Positions 26,375 through 36,432 of a DNA stretch of 37,272 nt are shown here, one piece after another. The stretch comes from Tubiluchus corallicola (lineage: Eukaryota > Priapulida > Priapulimorpha > Priapulimorphida > Tubiluchidae): the NCBI GenBank assembly GCA_030141605.1, contig JAQGDQ010000296.1:188001-225272 (forward strand), written 5' to 3'. Both the position numbers and the translations under genes were made by a program. Position 1 is the stretch's first letter; every line of letters starts with the position of its first letter. A model generated the notes under the pieces. That model did not search any database, had not been told where the DNA came from, and saw nothing but the letters and a program-made list of their open reading frames with translations.

Positions 26375-26645
26375 CTACTCTATTGATTGGGTACGTCTGT
26401 CACATCGATGAAATGCTGAAGTGATGTTTGTGCACGCGTCCGTCAATGTTACTCTCCTTAGACTTTTGAGAGAAAAAACTTCCACAGATTTCCGTTTACT
26501 GTACTGCTGGCCAGGAAACCCTCGAGAAGCTAGCAGCCAATTAGACCAACAAAAACTATTAACGACAGGATGCCAATTAGCAGCTTTGTCTGCTGTTGAA
26601 GCAAAAATGTGGGCGTTAAAAAACTGTCCGAATGGCACCCTTTAA
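26375..26645. other. unrecognised overlapping open frames
   Basis: An 87-codon minus frame (26375-26638) and a 74-codon plus frame (26421-26645) overlap almost completely. Composition is mixed and not repetitive, with slightly more G+C than the flanks. No domain, signal peptide or splice context was recognised in either. A short exon on one strand is possible, but chance openness is equally likely. Confidence 0.3.
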
Positions 26646-27177
26646 GATATTATTTTGCCAAATGCATCATAACCTGTATACTCTACGCTGCCCTTACACA
26701 TGATCGTGAAAATTTAGGAGCACCCAGTAAACAATTACACTAAATTACACTACTCAGCTTCACGTCAGACGAGCTTGTCCTTTCTTCTGTCAAATCTTGT
26801 GTTAAACTGTAACTAGCAAATTGGCAAAAATCTTCAGTTCTTGGAGCAAGTTTACGCGAGCAAACGGGAAGGCATGTTTCCGTGAATGTTTGAGAGGTAC
26901 GAATTGCCTTACCGAGCAGCAACGCTCTCCTTATCGCAGGGCACTTAGGTTACGTGACGACCAGTTGTTAGAGTTGTAGACAATTACTAAGAGTCTATTT
27001 TGATAATGGTTTGATAATAGTTTTATAACAATAGTTGAATTCATAGTTTTGTACGCCCACGCTGTGAAAGAACTTAATTTGTGTGCGAGTTCCTGAAATT
27101 GGTTTAGTTTTCATAAAATGAACTGGAGTTAGGCCTATGCACTGCCGCACTGGTGACACTTTAATACAAGAGCCCCC
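26646..27177. other. non-coding stretch
   Basis: No gene or repeat recognised. Confidence 0.45.

Positions 27178-27236
<59 letters not shown>
27178..27236. repeat. (TA)n-(AG)n microsatellite
   Basis: A short TA run passes into about 22 AG units and ends in GGGGAGG. The 84-codon minus frame through it is a translated repeat. Confidence 0.95.
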
Positions 27237-27237
<1 letters not shown>

Positions 27238-27249
27238 AGGCTTTTGCAT

Positions 27250-27286
27250 TATATATGAATAAATAAAGATTTGTCATCATCATCTC
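27250..27286 (+). repeat. possible LINE 3' terminus with (TCA)n tail
   Basis: Two overlapping AATAAA signals (27258-27263 and 27262-27267) are followed by GATTTG and TCATCATCATC. The AATAAAGATTT-plus-trinucleotide layout matches the 3' end of LINE-A (AATAAAGATTTATTATT on minus). Only the terminus can be recognised, so this may be a very short 5'-truncated insertion. Confidence 0.45.
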
Positions 27287-27599
27287 ACTTTAAAGAAAGG
27301 TTACAAAGCTACGCCTTTAAACCACACAAAAATCTTCAACAAATCGCTGCAGCTATTGGGTTCATTTGGTGTTTTGAGTTCACTGGTTACTCTCGTCATG
27401 TATGGGATCTCGAAATACTACTATGTATGTAAGGTTCACTGAACATTAAATTCAAATAATCAAATAAAATGACTGTCTTCGAATCATAAGCTTGCTGATT
27501 TTCAGTTTTTTCGGTTTCCAATGCGCGATATCATTATGACAACTAAATTTCGTATCACAAATGACATCGTTCATTTTTAATCAAATTTTATAATAGTAA
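27287..27599. other. non-coding stretch
   Basis: Nothing recognised. Confidence 0.45.
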
Positions 27600-27765
27600 C
27601 GTCAGTATTATTATTAATGATAGTACCAATCCACAAAGTTAGAGAGCAAACCTAAAGGAAATGTGAAAAAGTTGGGATACAATCTGGATTTGAAAAATGG
27701 ACCTTCTGTTTACAAGGCAAATGCCTTATACCACTAGGCCACTGTACACCCAGTGATCACGGCAG
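27600..27765 (-). repeat. tRNA-Thr-like SINE, copy 3 (best preserved head)
   Basis: On the minus strand a perfect A box TGGCCTAGTGG (27741-27731) and a B box TTTTCAAATCC (27696-27686) are 45 bp apart, exactly tRNA-like. The anticodon loop CTTGTAA (TGT, threonine) lies between them, followed by ACAGAAGGTCC as in copy 1. The body begins AGATTGTATCCCA and includes CTTTTTCACATTTCC. The 3' end may be the ATTAATAATAATA run near 27605-27620. Of the family members here, this one shows most clearly that the head came from a tRNA-Thr. Confidence 0.75.
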
Positions 27766-27869
27766 TCCAAAGTTTATCCCTTATATTTAGCCATTCGAAT
27801 CCAACATTTCTAAGCTAGATCGCCTTCACTAGCGTGAAAAAACAGATTATATTATTTTTATTTTGGTTA

Positions 27870-28035
27870 ATTTTGTGGCTGAACTTTTGACCCGTAATTA
27901 ACAAACTGTGTGTATAGCGTATTTGAACTGAAGGTCTCTGGGTCAAATCCAGGTTGTATTCCAAGCTTTTCACGCTGCCCGTCTTTCAAGTTCCGTATCC
28001 AATTTTAATTAATTGTGTGTTTGTATATATTTTTA
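27870..28035 (+). repeat. tRNA-Thr-like SINE, copy 4
   Basis: B box GGGTCAAATCC (27940-27950), preceded by CTGAAGGTCTCT. The body AGGTTGTATTCCAAGC, CCCGTCTTTCAAG and AATTTTAATTAATTGTG aligns with copies 1 and 2. The A box is degraded. It lies about 100 bp from copy 3 in opposite orientation. Confidence 0.65.
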
Positions 28036-29454
28036 ATTATACTTTCTTTTTTTGACACAGATGTAATTTCTTTAACATAAATGCTGCTGTAACATTTTTC
28101 ACCACTTGCGTTCTTAATAAGAGCTTATATATATATATATAAGACTAATCCCAAGAGTTTAAAATCACGACATTGCGAAAACAGGAATACAAGAATATGA
28201 TAAAACGTCAATTGAAAATTGTTACAATTTGAAAGCAAGAGAAAGTTTGCATTTAGTATATATAAAATCATGATTAAATTTAGATGTTGGTAATAATAAA
28301 AGCAAACCACAAACAGAAACAGTTAAAATTGGGATAATTATTAAAATTATTTAGTATAAATATTTAGGTAAACAAAATGCAAAATAACCTGGAAATGGTA
28401 GGAGTTAAATAAAAATAGAAGAGAACGCTTGTTGGGCAAACAGTTATATATTATGAGCTAACGAAGTGAAAAAAAGTTCCGTCTATAAATACAATTATCA
28501 GAAAAGAGACAAGGAGATAAGAAAATTACAGCGAAATTCCGGAATTTTAGCTTAATTGGTAACATTGAGCTATGTTCGTTCGTATGTGCTCTCGACGGGT
28601 CATGGTAGATTTTGACCTTCATACATTTCCTTTTATGGCTTTATGGCTTTATAAATTCAATAATTGTAGCTTTATTCCACTAATTAGTAGTTTCAACAAA
28701 TAATGCTTAAAATTAAGATTATATAAATTATTTATATGTGTTTGTTTAAATCGGTGTGTAGTTCAGCAGCTTTAATTATAGGCGCCTAGAATCCTGAACG
28801 AAAATGAACCGATTTGACTCGCACACATTGCCTGGCTATACAAATGCATTAATTACTCTCTGAATGTGATTCTGTTGATGATAAAACATTTGTTTGCTGT
28901 CGGTAATGTAGTAGCAATAAATGTATCGCTCATTTCCCTATGGTATCTCCTTGCACTGAGCCTGCATACTTAACTATGATAAGTAAACGTAATTGTAACA
29001 GTAATCATTTTTATACCAAGTTAAAATAATTATTAGAAAGAAAAATTATGCATTAGGCCTACTGACAAAGAACCATTGGCTGCTTAGGCGATATTTAGAT
29101 AAGGGAGCTACTAGCAGCAGTACTGAAATAAAAAAAACAACACAATTTTTTTTTGTAAACTGTTCCATCATTATTGCAAAGACACCCCAACCAGAAGCGC
29201 CACAGTCACAGTCACAGATTGGCGATAGCACACTGTATGTACCGCGAAAACCTAATCATGCATTTACCAATAAACTACCTACAAGACATTTTTAAAAAAT
29301 AGCGCCATTCAGTTATGATTAAGAAAAACTCAACAAACAATATGTTATCATGAAATTTAAGTGATGAATACTTTGATAAATGGCTCGTTTTTTCATATGC
29401 CTCAAAAACCATATTTTTGAACTAAACGTTATTTTACAAACGTTATGAAGGGTT
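28036..29454. other. non-coding stretch with minor (TA)n
   Basis: A short (TA)n at about 28126-28141. An isolated A-box match TTAGCTTAATTGGT at 28547-28560 has no B box. No gene recognised. Confidence 0.45.
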
Positions 29455-29556
29455 GAAAGTTCGGGGTCCGGATCGGGGTCGGGATGAGATGAGAATTTCG
29501 TAAACTCGGATGTTCGGGACTGAATTATGACTCCGTCCCGATCTCGAACACCTATA
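29455..29556. repeat. GC-rich short tandem and inverted repeats
   Basis: A 12-bp unit TCGGGGTCCGGA is repeated once with one mismatch (29461-29484). A 7-bp inverted repeat TCGGGAC (29514-29520) / GTCCCGA (29535-29541) follows. The minus frame reads Asp-Pro repeats. Unlike its AT-rich surroundings; function unknown. Confidence 0.5.
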
Positions 29557-30662
29557 TAAACTAGGTAATTAATTTTAGACAAGTAAAATTAGTAAAATTC
29601 GGTTTCATGTAATATGGCCACTGTTTCGAATGTCGTGGGCTACGTTATGCAATGACCACAAAATGCAAACATATTATGAGTTTATTAGCTGCTAATCCGC
29701 TTGGTAATGAAAGTTTGGATTACAATACAAACACGCAGGCGTTGAATGATTTCCCGCATAAGCACAATAAGCTCTAGAGACATGACACTTTGTCCAATAT
29801 TAGAGTGTTTATAGAAGCAGCTGTGTTATAAGTCATTAGTATCTAAAGTAAGTATGAGGATAACCAATTTACTGCACGCATAATTTCTGTAGCACACTTT
29901 ATGTACCCGTTATAGACTAAACTCCAGTGCTGCGTTGGGTTGTTTGGTTTTAACAGTTGGGTGTTTGATTTTTGAAAAGGAGACATGGCATTTTTATACT
30001 GTTATAGGGAGACCATCACAATTGGCAGTATTTGATTGGTTATTTATTTTAAAGATTTCTATCCCTATATTAATGTGAGTCGTAAACTTAGTTTTGCTAA
30101 AACGAGCTAACGACAAAGTTCAACCCTGCTTTCAGTAAGTTTTTTGAAATTGCAGAGTTCTAAGGAGGAATATTTTGGCGGCTTTGGATATTTCCTTAGA
30201 ATACAACTTTTCATTATTTAAGAGATTGGTTCACATCAGTGAGCTTGAAATTCAATACTGAACTACTGAACTGAATTTTATTAATGACAAATTAATTGTT
30301 TGTGGGCCAAGATTAAATGTTTGCCAATCCTGCGCTTTTTTCCCATGCTCCTATGCCAAGTATGACTAAAACATTTGCTTTAATTAAATTATATTACAAA
30401 ATAATGTAATTTATCGGTCTGAGCAGTGACGTTCATTTAAATTGCTGTCAACTGTTATGGTCACATTAGACATTATGATCCTTTAGCAGTTACCGAAAGT
30501 GTAGAAAACCTTTACGTCTCAGAAAATAGAAAGAAGAAGCAGCCTTGTGCTGTAGGAGGGACATTTCTATGCTTCACCCCTTTAAATTTGCAAAATGCTT
30601 AGATTCGTGGTAGTAGCGAAAGCAAGTCAGTAAGTGGATATTGGATAGAAAGTAACTCATGA
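29557..30662. other. non-coding stretch
   Basis: Nothing recognised. Confidence 0.45.
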
Positions 30663-32370
30663 TTTATTTATTTATTTTATTCACATCCAATAGTAAAATA
30701 CAGTCTACAATAAGAACAATATAATATAAAACACGTTGGCAAAAAACATACAAATAAAATATTTACAAGAGTGTAGTAAAGACACAAAGAGATTAACTGC
30801 TTATGTGTGTCTATTGTGTACAAGGAATTTATGCAAGTTAACTTTATATAAGCGGCTTTTAAATAACTTAATATTTTGTGCAGTTACAAGGGGTGCACCA
30901 TCAAGATATGCAGGAAATGAGTGCCAAATCGGTACAACTCGATTTGAGAAAAACTGACCAAATGATACTTTCGCTGTTTGACGTACGAAAAGCTTCAGAG
31001 AATGATTTTGCTTTGTTCAATTGCAAGATACACGGTAAAAAATTTGTCAAAGTTAACATAAACTTCTCTATGAATAATTTAGTAGTATAAAGCTAAACCT
31101 TTTTGAATGCATCTCTCCTCTAAAGACTTTAGATGTAGAATCTCCAGACGCTTATGATATGGCATATACATTGAATTACATCTGTAAAACAGGCGTCGAG
31201 TAAAGTATCCCTGTACACTTTCTATACGGTCAACATTACCCAATAAAGCTGGATTCCAGACTGGCGAGCAATACTCTACAATTGGTCTTATGTAAACTAT
31301 GAACGATCTTAACAATATGTCTTTATCATCAGTAGAAAACATTCCAAACAACATATTTGTAATTCTATTGGCTTTAATAGCTACCTCAATGTATTGATTT
31401 GTCCATTTCAGGTCATGAGAAATTATAACACCAGGTTCACGCACACTTGTTTCAACGGGTGAATAAGAGTCAAAAAAGTGATATTCATGGCCCGGATTAC
31501 CATTCCCAATATGTATAACATTGCATTTCGGTATGGCTATAACTAGTTGCCACTCATTAACCCATAAGTTAACTGCATCAAGGGCTGACTGAAGATCACT
31601 ATTTTGAGTTGACCAAAAACTTTGATAGAGTTTTACATCATCAGCAAATAACTTTACTGTTACAGCAAAAAAGACATCAGGTAAATCAAAAATAAACATT
31701 ATTACCAATAGCAACACATTGTTTTCTATCGTTCAAAAAAGCTTCAATCCAGGTCAAAAGATGTCCTACAATGCAGATTTACATGAAATTTCAAAATTAG
31801 TTTGGGATGGGAAACAGTGTAAAATGTTTTTTTAATCGATATATATATAGCATCTACTACATTGCCATTGTCTATAGCTAAACCAAAGTCATATAAACAT
31901 TCGAGTAACTGTGTTGTAGTGGATCGTTTAGATAAGAAGCCATGTTGCTCTTTTGACAATAAACCTTTACATTTTAAAAAGTAAAGCTATCAACAATACA
32001 CATCTCCATTAACTTACAGCTTACACATGTAAGTGATACTGGCCTCTAATTATTCGGATCACTACTATCTCCCTTCTTATGAATAGGTATAACTTCAGCC
32101 AGTTTCCAAACGGCCAATCAGGTAAACGACCTTTGAAAGATATAAAACAATAGAACACATATGTTATTCGCCATTTTTTTTAAAAATCTCGCCGGTATGC
32201 CGTCAAGAGTTTTACTTTGCTTGGGTTTCAGTTTACGAATCAGTTTTTTTAATTACAACAGGCGAGAAATCAACAAATGACAAACCTTCATTATCTGGTA
32301 CCTTTCTTTCAATAGCAGGGCATATTCCATTATCCTTTACATGATTTTTACATGTTTTATCCTGATGAAA
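30663..32370 (-). mobile_element. decayed 5'-truncated LINE, CR1/L2-like (LINE-B)
   Basis: The 3' end on the minus strand is GTGAATAAAATAAATAAATA, an AATAAA signal running into an (AAAT)n tail (30663-30680). Upstream lie about 120 bp of 3' UTR and fragments of a reverse transcriptase frame extending to about 32370, where a GC-rich palindrome begins. There is no endonuclease region and no C-terminal Cys/His box. The coding end has an FFSNRVVPIWHSFPAYL-like block, as in the CR1/L2/Rex1 and Jockey-related LINEs. No target-site duplication was found. Confidence 0.88.
30801..32370 (-). pseudogene. fragmented LINE reverse transcriptase
   Basis: In order from the 5' side: NGICPAIERKVPD-like linker; a single-base change in a T7 run at 32244-32250 that shifts frame; KLKPKQSKTLDGIPARFLKK; a TGA; WKLAEVIPIHKKGDSSDPNN, then a TAG replacing the expected Tyr; EQHGFLSKRSTTTQLLE; motif A altered to YISIKKTFYTVSH (catalytic Asp lost); LLTWIEAFLNDRKQCVAIGN in another frame; then, with the GVPQGS block missing, DLPDVFFAV and motif C FADD (residues 24-27 of the 212-codon frame 31717-31079); the Y-x-RP-x-VEYCSPVWNP block; and the C-terminal FFSNRVVPIWHSFPAYL to a TAA at 30801. 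Clearly dead: at least two stops, several frameshifts, one deletion and a mutated active site. Confidence 0.92.
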
Positions 32371-32414
32371 CAGTAATGCTGAGGGCCGCCCTCAGCAAAA
32401 ATTTACTATTACTG
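32371..32414. repeat. nested GC-rich palindrome at LINE-B 5' boundary
   Basis: TGCTGAGGGC (32377-32386), one central C, then GCCCTCAGCA (32388-32397): perfect 10-bp arms. Outside it, CAGTAAT (32371-32377) pairs with ATTACTG (32408-32414). The palindrome sits where recognisable LINE-B coding ends. Confidence 0.75.
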
Positions 32415-33189
32415 GCTTTATATTAAGAGTAAATGTAAGGCTCAAAATGTGCAGCATATATGTAAGACAACTGTCAAACAAAATGTGTAGACCGCCACTG
32501 ACAGTAGTGCGTAATTAGTTGGTGGCTCCCTATACTTGAGGCTTACCCTGGAGTGGGTAGTGCATTGGATGTAAATGTATATTAATTTTATAAAATTACA
32601 TATATGCATGCAGCACAAAGGTCTCAGACAACCTACAACTTTTTGCACTCCATTTCGACCCCCCTCTCTACTCACCCTATATTTGAATCTGATTCTGTCT
32701 AAATACAGCCTACTTTATATTTAGGCATCGAGATTTGCATAAGATACAGATGTGCAACAATTTTATCGCGTGATATTGTTAAAAAATTCCATGATTTATT
32801 GATATTTAAAACCTGTGACACGTGTGTTTTAATTATTTACGTAGCCTATTTGTCTTTTTAAGTTTACTAACAATGGCTGTAGCCATGGCTTCGTAAATTA
32901 GTGCAAATAATATAAAGATCGATACATACTCTTAATAGTCTTATTCAGATGGCACTTAATAAGCACAGGCGAAGTAAAACTATCTGAAATCTCTTGCCTA
33001 ATTCTGTTGCAAAATAAGTTACGTAACACAGTATGAAATAAATTATTAAAGAAAGTCACTTTTCATTCGAAAAATGTGCAGCTAAACAAAAGTAATTCAT
33101 TTTTGTCATCCGTAACGAGTAGAATAATTCTTTCGCGCTGAAACGTGGGAAAACAGCCACTGTATAAAAAACTTTGCAACAATCATTCT
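32415..33189. other. non-coding stretch
   Basis: No gene or repeat recognised. A 77-codon minus frame at 32442-32675 has no motif. Confidence 0.45.
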
Positions 33190-33560
33190 TTGCATTGTGC
33201 GTAGACAAAGAGCTAAAAGTAATACTTTGCTTTTTAGTGCGGGATTCCCTACGGTGTGGTTCCGATTGGAAGAAATTGGCCCAGTTGGCTTAAGGCCAGC
33301 CCTAGATCATCATCATGGTCACGCTAATCGCCTCATAGCTTTCGCCGAAACGAAACTACACAATCATCATCTTTCCTGGTGTGGGTGGTTTTAAAAGCCC
33401 GTGTTGTCTTCCATCTCATTTCTCTTTCTTTCCAAGAATTTAAGAAACCTCACAGAGATCCACGGGGATATTTTTGATGAGGCGTTTGGGGAAATTTTGG
33501 AAAAATCGGATAGGTCAGCGGGTTTAGCAGAACGCTGACATTGTCATAAAGCTTAAAATG
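33190..33560. other. GC-richer unrecognised segment
   Basis: More G, C and CpG than the flanks, with a 65-codon plus frame (33197-33394) rich in His, Arg and Leu. A phrase TTGGCCCAGTTGGC resembles an A box but no B box follows. It could be a remnant of an unknown repeat or an exon; I cannot decide. Confidence 0.3.
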
Positions 33561-34170
33561 GTGTTCATAGATGGTCCTTATTCGAAACATAAACTATTAG
33601 GAAGGAAGCAGCACGTAAGGTTTTCGTTTGGTGTATTACTTTTCAAGGTTGGGGAAAAACTTGTTAAATCGGTGAATTCCTGCTAGATCTATACTTGTAT
33701 ATTATTGTTAACATAAAGCGTTTTAGTGTTATAATTGGAAGAAAGGAGAATTAATTTTGACACATAGAAACTACATGAGGCGTGTGTTTAGCTTCCTATG
33801 TCAAGAGACCCTCAAAGCGACCCAGCGCTATCCCATTGAGCTTACAGTTATCCATGCAGATAAACCTATTTATAACCTGAAATTCAAATTGATTATTAAT
33901 CTAATGATTGTTCAAATGACTGACTGACGATTGTCTAGCTGTTTGCTAACACTAACTTGTTTGCTTTTTGCTTGCTAATTCAGCCTCTTTCTTTTCTGCT
34001 TCCAGTATCTTTTTAGCTCTTATCTAGTTTCTTGCTTGGGCTATTTGGGCAATATCTGTTTGGGCTACAATTATAACACATTAGCAGGTTTAAATGACTT
34101 GTAGTGCCATAAGTTTTTGAACCAGAACTTTACTATCGCGACTGTTGTGATTGGTCTTAGTATAGTGGTA
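33561..34170. other. non-coding stretch, weak tRNA-like trace
   Basis: On the minus strand around 33845-33826, TAAGCTCAATGGGATAGCG resembles an A box and is followed by CTGGGTCGCTTTGAGGGTC. No acceptable B box is present. Otherwise nothing recognised. Confidence 0.35.
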
Positions 34171-34213
34171 CATCAGCATCAGCAGCAGCGGCGACGGTGT
34201 TTGCAGCAGCAGT
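34171..34213. repeat. CAG/CAT trinucleotide tract
   Basis: CATCAGCATCAGCAGCAGCGG followed by a further GCAGCAGCAG. Confidence 0.7.
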
Positions 34214-35734
34214 AAGAACAGTAGATCTTCTCGATGTAGTTCAGGTGAACTTTAGAGAACTTGTAATTCATTACTAACGACAGCGATTGACCTTTTTAGC
34301 CATTGGTACTCCCATCGCAGATTAATTTATTAGTTTTAGGTGCATCACGGGTTTAACACATTTAGTTCTCGCTGAACTTGCCCCAGCTTGCAACGAACGG
34401 TTAAAACTTATTGATTCGGCCTCGTACAAAGTTTTCCGTTCGGAAACTCTTTCGGTCGATAGTCGGAAATCGGTTGGCCCTACTTCCGCCGGATATGTTT
34501 GACGAAATTGTTTCCAATGCTGCAAGTACAATGTGGTGAAAATGAACGCATACATGTGCAACATTTTACAAACGTTCAGCAGAAACATTTCATTTATTTT
34601 TCGTTTTTATTATGTGAAGTGTAAGAAATGAGACCATTTAATCGATTTTTACAACGCCGAATCTGGCCAGTGAATGGATTGTCGGCCGGCACATACTGCC
34701 TCTGGTTACTAACGTCATTGAAGGATGTTGTATGTACATCAGAACATGGTTAAGACGCCTTTAGCAGTTCATCATTAGAACTTAGAAGATCATCATTAAC
34801 AATGATGTAGGTCCACGTTCCCCCACAAACAACATCTGCGGTTCAATGCTGATTCCCGGTTATAGCAGAATTCCGAAAATGATATCAAACAATAGGAGAT
34901 CTCACACACAGCTTGTAAAACTTTCTAAGTGCTCTAGTGAAAGAGAAACTAATTTTAATTCTAAGCTCTTCTGTTATAAATCAGCACTTTACCTTCGAAT
35001 TCTTAATCCCCCTAAAAAATTATAAGGCATCCTAGTGCCAAATGTTTGCGTTGTGCTTTAGTACGTCAATTTCTGTTCATTGTTTGCTTGTTTGAAGATT
35101 TTGTAAAATACTACTAATCACACTAAACACTCGGAAAACAGAGTATACCTATGTGTCACATTTTAATTTTTAGCCAAACTTGCAATGTAGTCCCAATGAG
35201 ATAAAAACCAAGAGTCTAAGCGCGGTGTCTCCATTACAGCGACAGTGCATAAAAATCAGTGCCAATTCCAAATCCATTTTAATACAATTATACTACATCC
35301 AGACACTTCACACCAATTCTTTTAGAAATACTTACGTGGTACAAAATTAAATACAAAATCTCGAATAATTCCTATTCATCTTACCTTCACGCCAAGTCAC
35401 TCCAACTTCATCGGGAAATCACACATTTCGGTCACAATTTAATTAGGTTTCTTATTATGCAAATTCGTAGCACATAGTGCTATACTCGCCTGTCTTCAAG
35501 TCTTGACATAGACTATTGGCCATGAATAATTTATGCCATTTCTTCGAGGATTTTGTACTGTGTTTGTTGAAGAAACTTAATAAAAGTCTGCTGTCTTTTA
35601 TCCCAAGACGAAGATGATAATCTCGCTTCATAGTTAGTATTCTTGCCAATGCTTGACTTTCAAGATAAGTTTAAGTACTGTTATTTTATTAAACCACTTA
35701 ACCACGGCGCTTATTCAGTGAAATATTTAATATT
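34214..35734. other. non-coding stretch with one unrecognised open frame
   Basis: An 88-codon minus frame (34322-34588) has mixed composition, a hydrophobic N-terminal third (about residues 1-22) and then charged residues, but no family is recognised. The stretch around 34340-34500 is a little GC-richer. The rest is AT-rich without features. Confidence 0.35.
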
Positions 35735-35739
35735 AGCTT

Positions 35740-35776
35740 TAGCTTTTCTATATATACAACATATATATATATATAA
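35740..35776. repeat. short (TA)n-rich tract
   Basis: Interrupted TA runs around 35747-35774. Confidence 0.8.
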
Positions 35777-36330
35777 TTATGGCGCCGTTATGATGTTACC
35801 AAAACATACTTATTATGCTGACACATCTACCGCAGTCTTATTATAGACTGCACAAACAATTTTGAAGTAACTGGGTATACAAGCGCTATTCTTCTATTCG
35901 CTAAATAAATTCAGGTTAGCGTTATAACGTTGCGTAGTTCGTCGTGGTTTCGCTAGGCATGCGACAAAGTAGCCTCCAGAATCAAGCTATATACTCTCAA
36001 TACTGGTGAGGACGAGCAAGACTTATTCTTTCCTATTCTGTTACAGATTACATGCAGTAGAGTACCGTCAACATTAAATATTACATTTTAAACAATAGAA
36101 ATAAGTCGCATTCACACTCGCATTAGTCTTCCTCAAAACAACAAACTCTAACCAATAAATTTATATAACAGAGAACTATCTTGTTTCAAACCGTTTGACA
36201 TGGCTGTCTCTGACTGTGTGCAGCATGTCTCGCGCATGCTACAAAATATTCTCTTCTCCTTGTTCATTCCAGTCAGCAATAGCCGTTGTGCCTAAAGCCT
36301 TTTTGGCCTTAGAAATCCCATCTGAATATG
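35777..36330. other. non-coding stretch
   Basis: Nothing recognised. A 96-codon plus frame that starts at 36195 runs into the next region and is Ser-rich without motifs. Confidence 0.4.
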
Positions 36331-36336
36331 TTCAAT

Positions 36337-36432
36337 GTTTCTGCATCACTTCCAGTTCCATCATTTCCCAAAGTTCCTCCGTCAGTCCTAGTTTCTCTGC
36401 GTCATCTCTACAGTGCTTCTCCATCATTCCCA
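36337..36432. repeat. imperfect tandem duplication
   Basis: GTTTCTGCATCACTTCCAG ... CCATCATTTCC (36337-36368) is followed by the similar GTTTCTCTGCGTCATCTCTA ... CCATCATTCC (36391-36430). Two degenerate copies inside overlapping Ser/Pro-rich open frames (plus 36195-36485 and 36328-36612). Confidence 0.45.

Noticed and set aside
28547-28620. A-box match TTAGCTTAATTGGT suggesting a tRNA or SINE
   Set aside because: No B box at tRNA-like distance and no cloverleaf could be drawn.
30736-31090. Plus-strand open frames of 70-73 codons
   Set aside because: They are antisense to the C-terminal part and 3' UTR of LINE-B, which read as coding remnants on the minus strand.
33826-33865. Minus-strand A-box-like TAAGCTCAATGGGATAGCG
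   Set aside because: The following 40 bp lack a B box. Too weak to call a tRNA or SINE.
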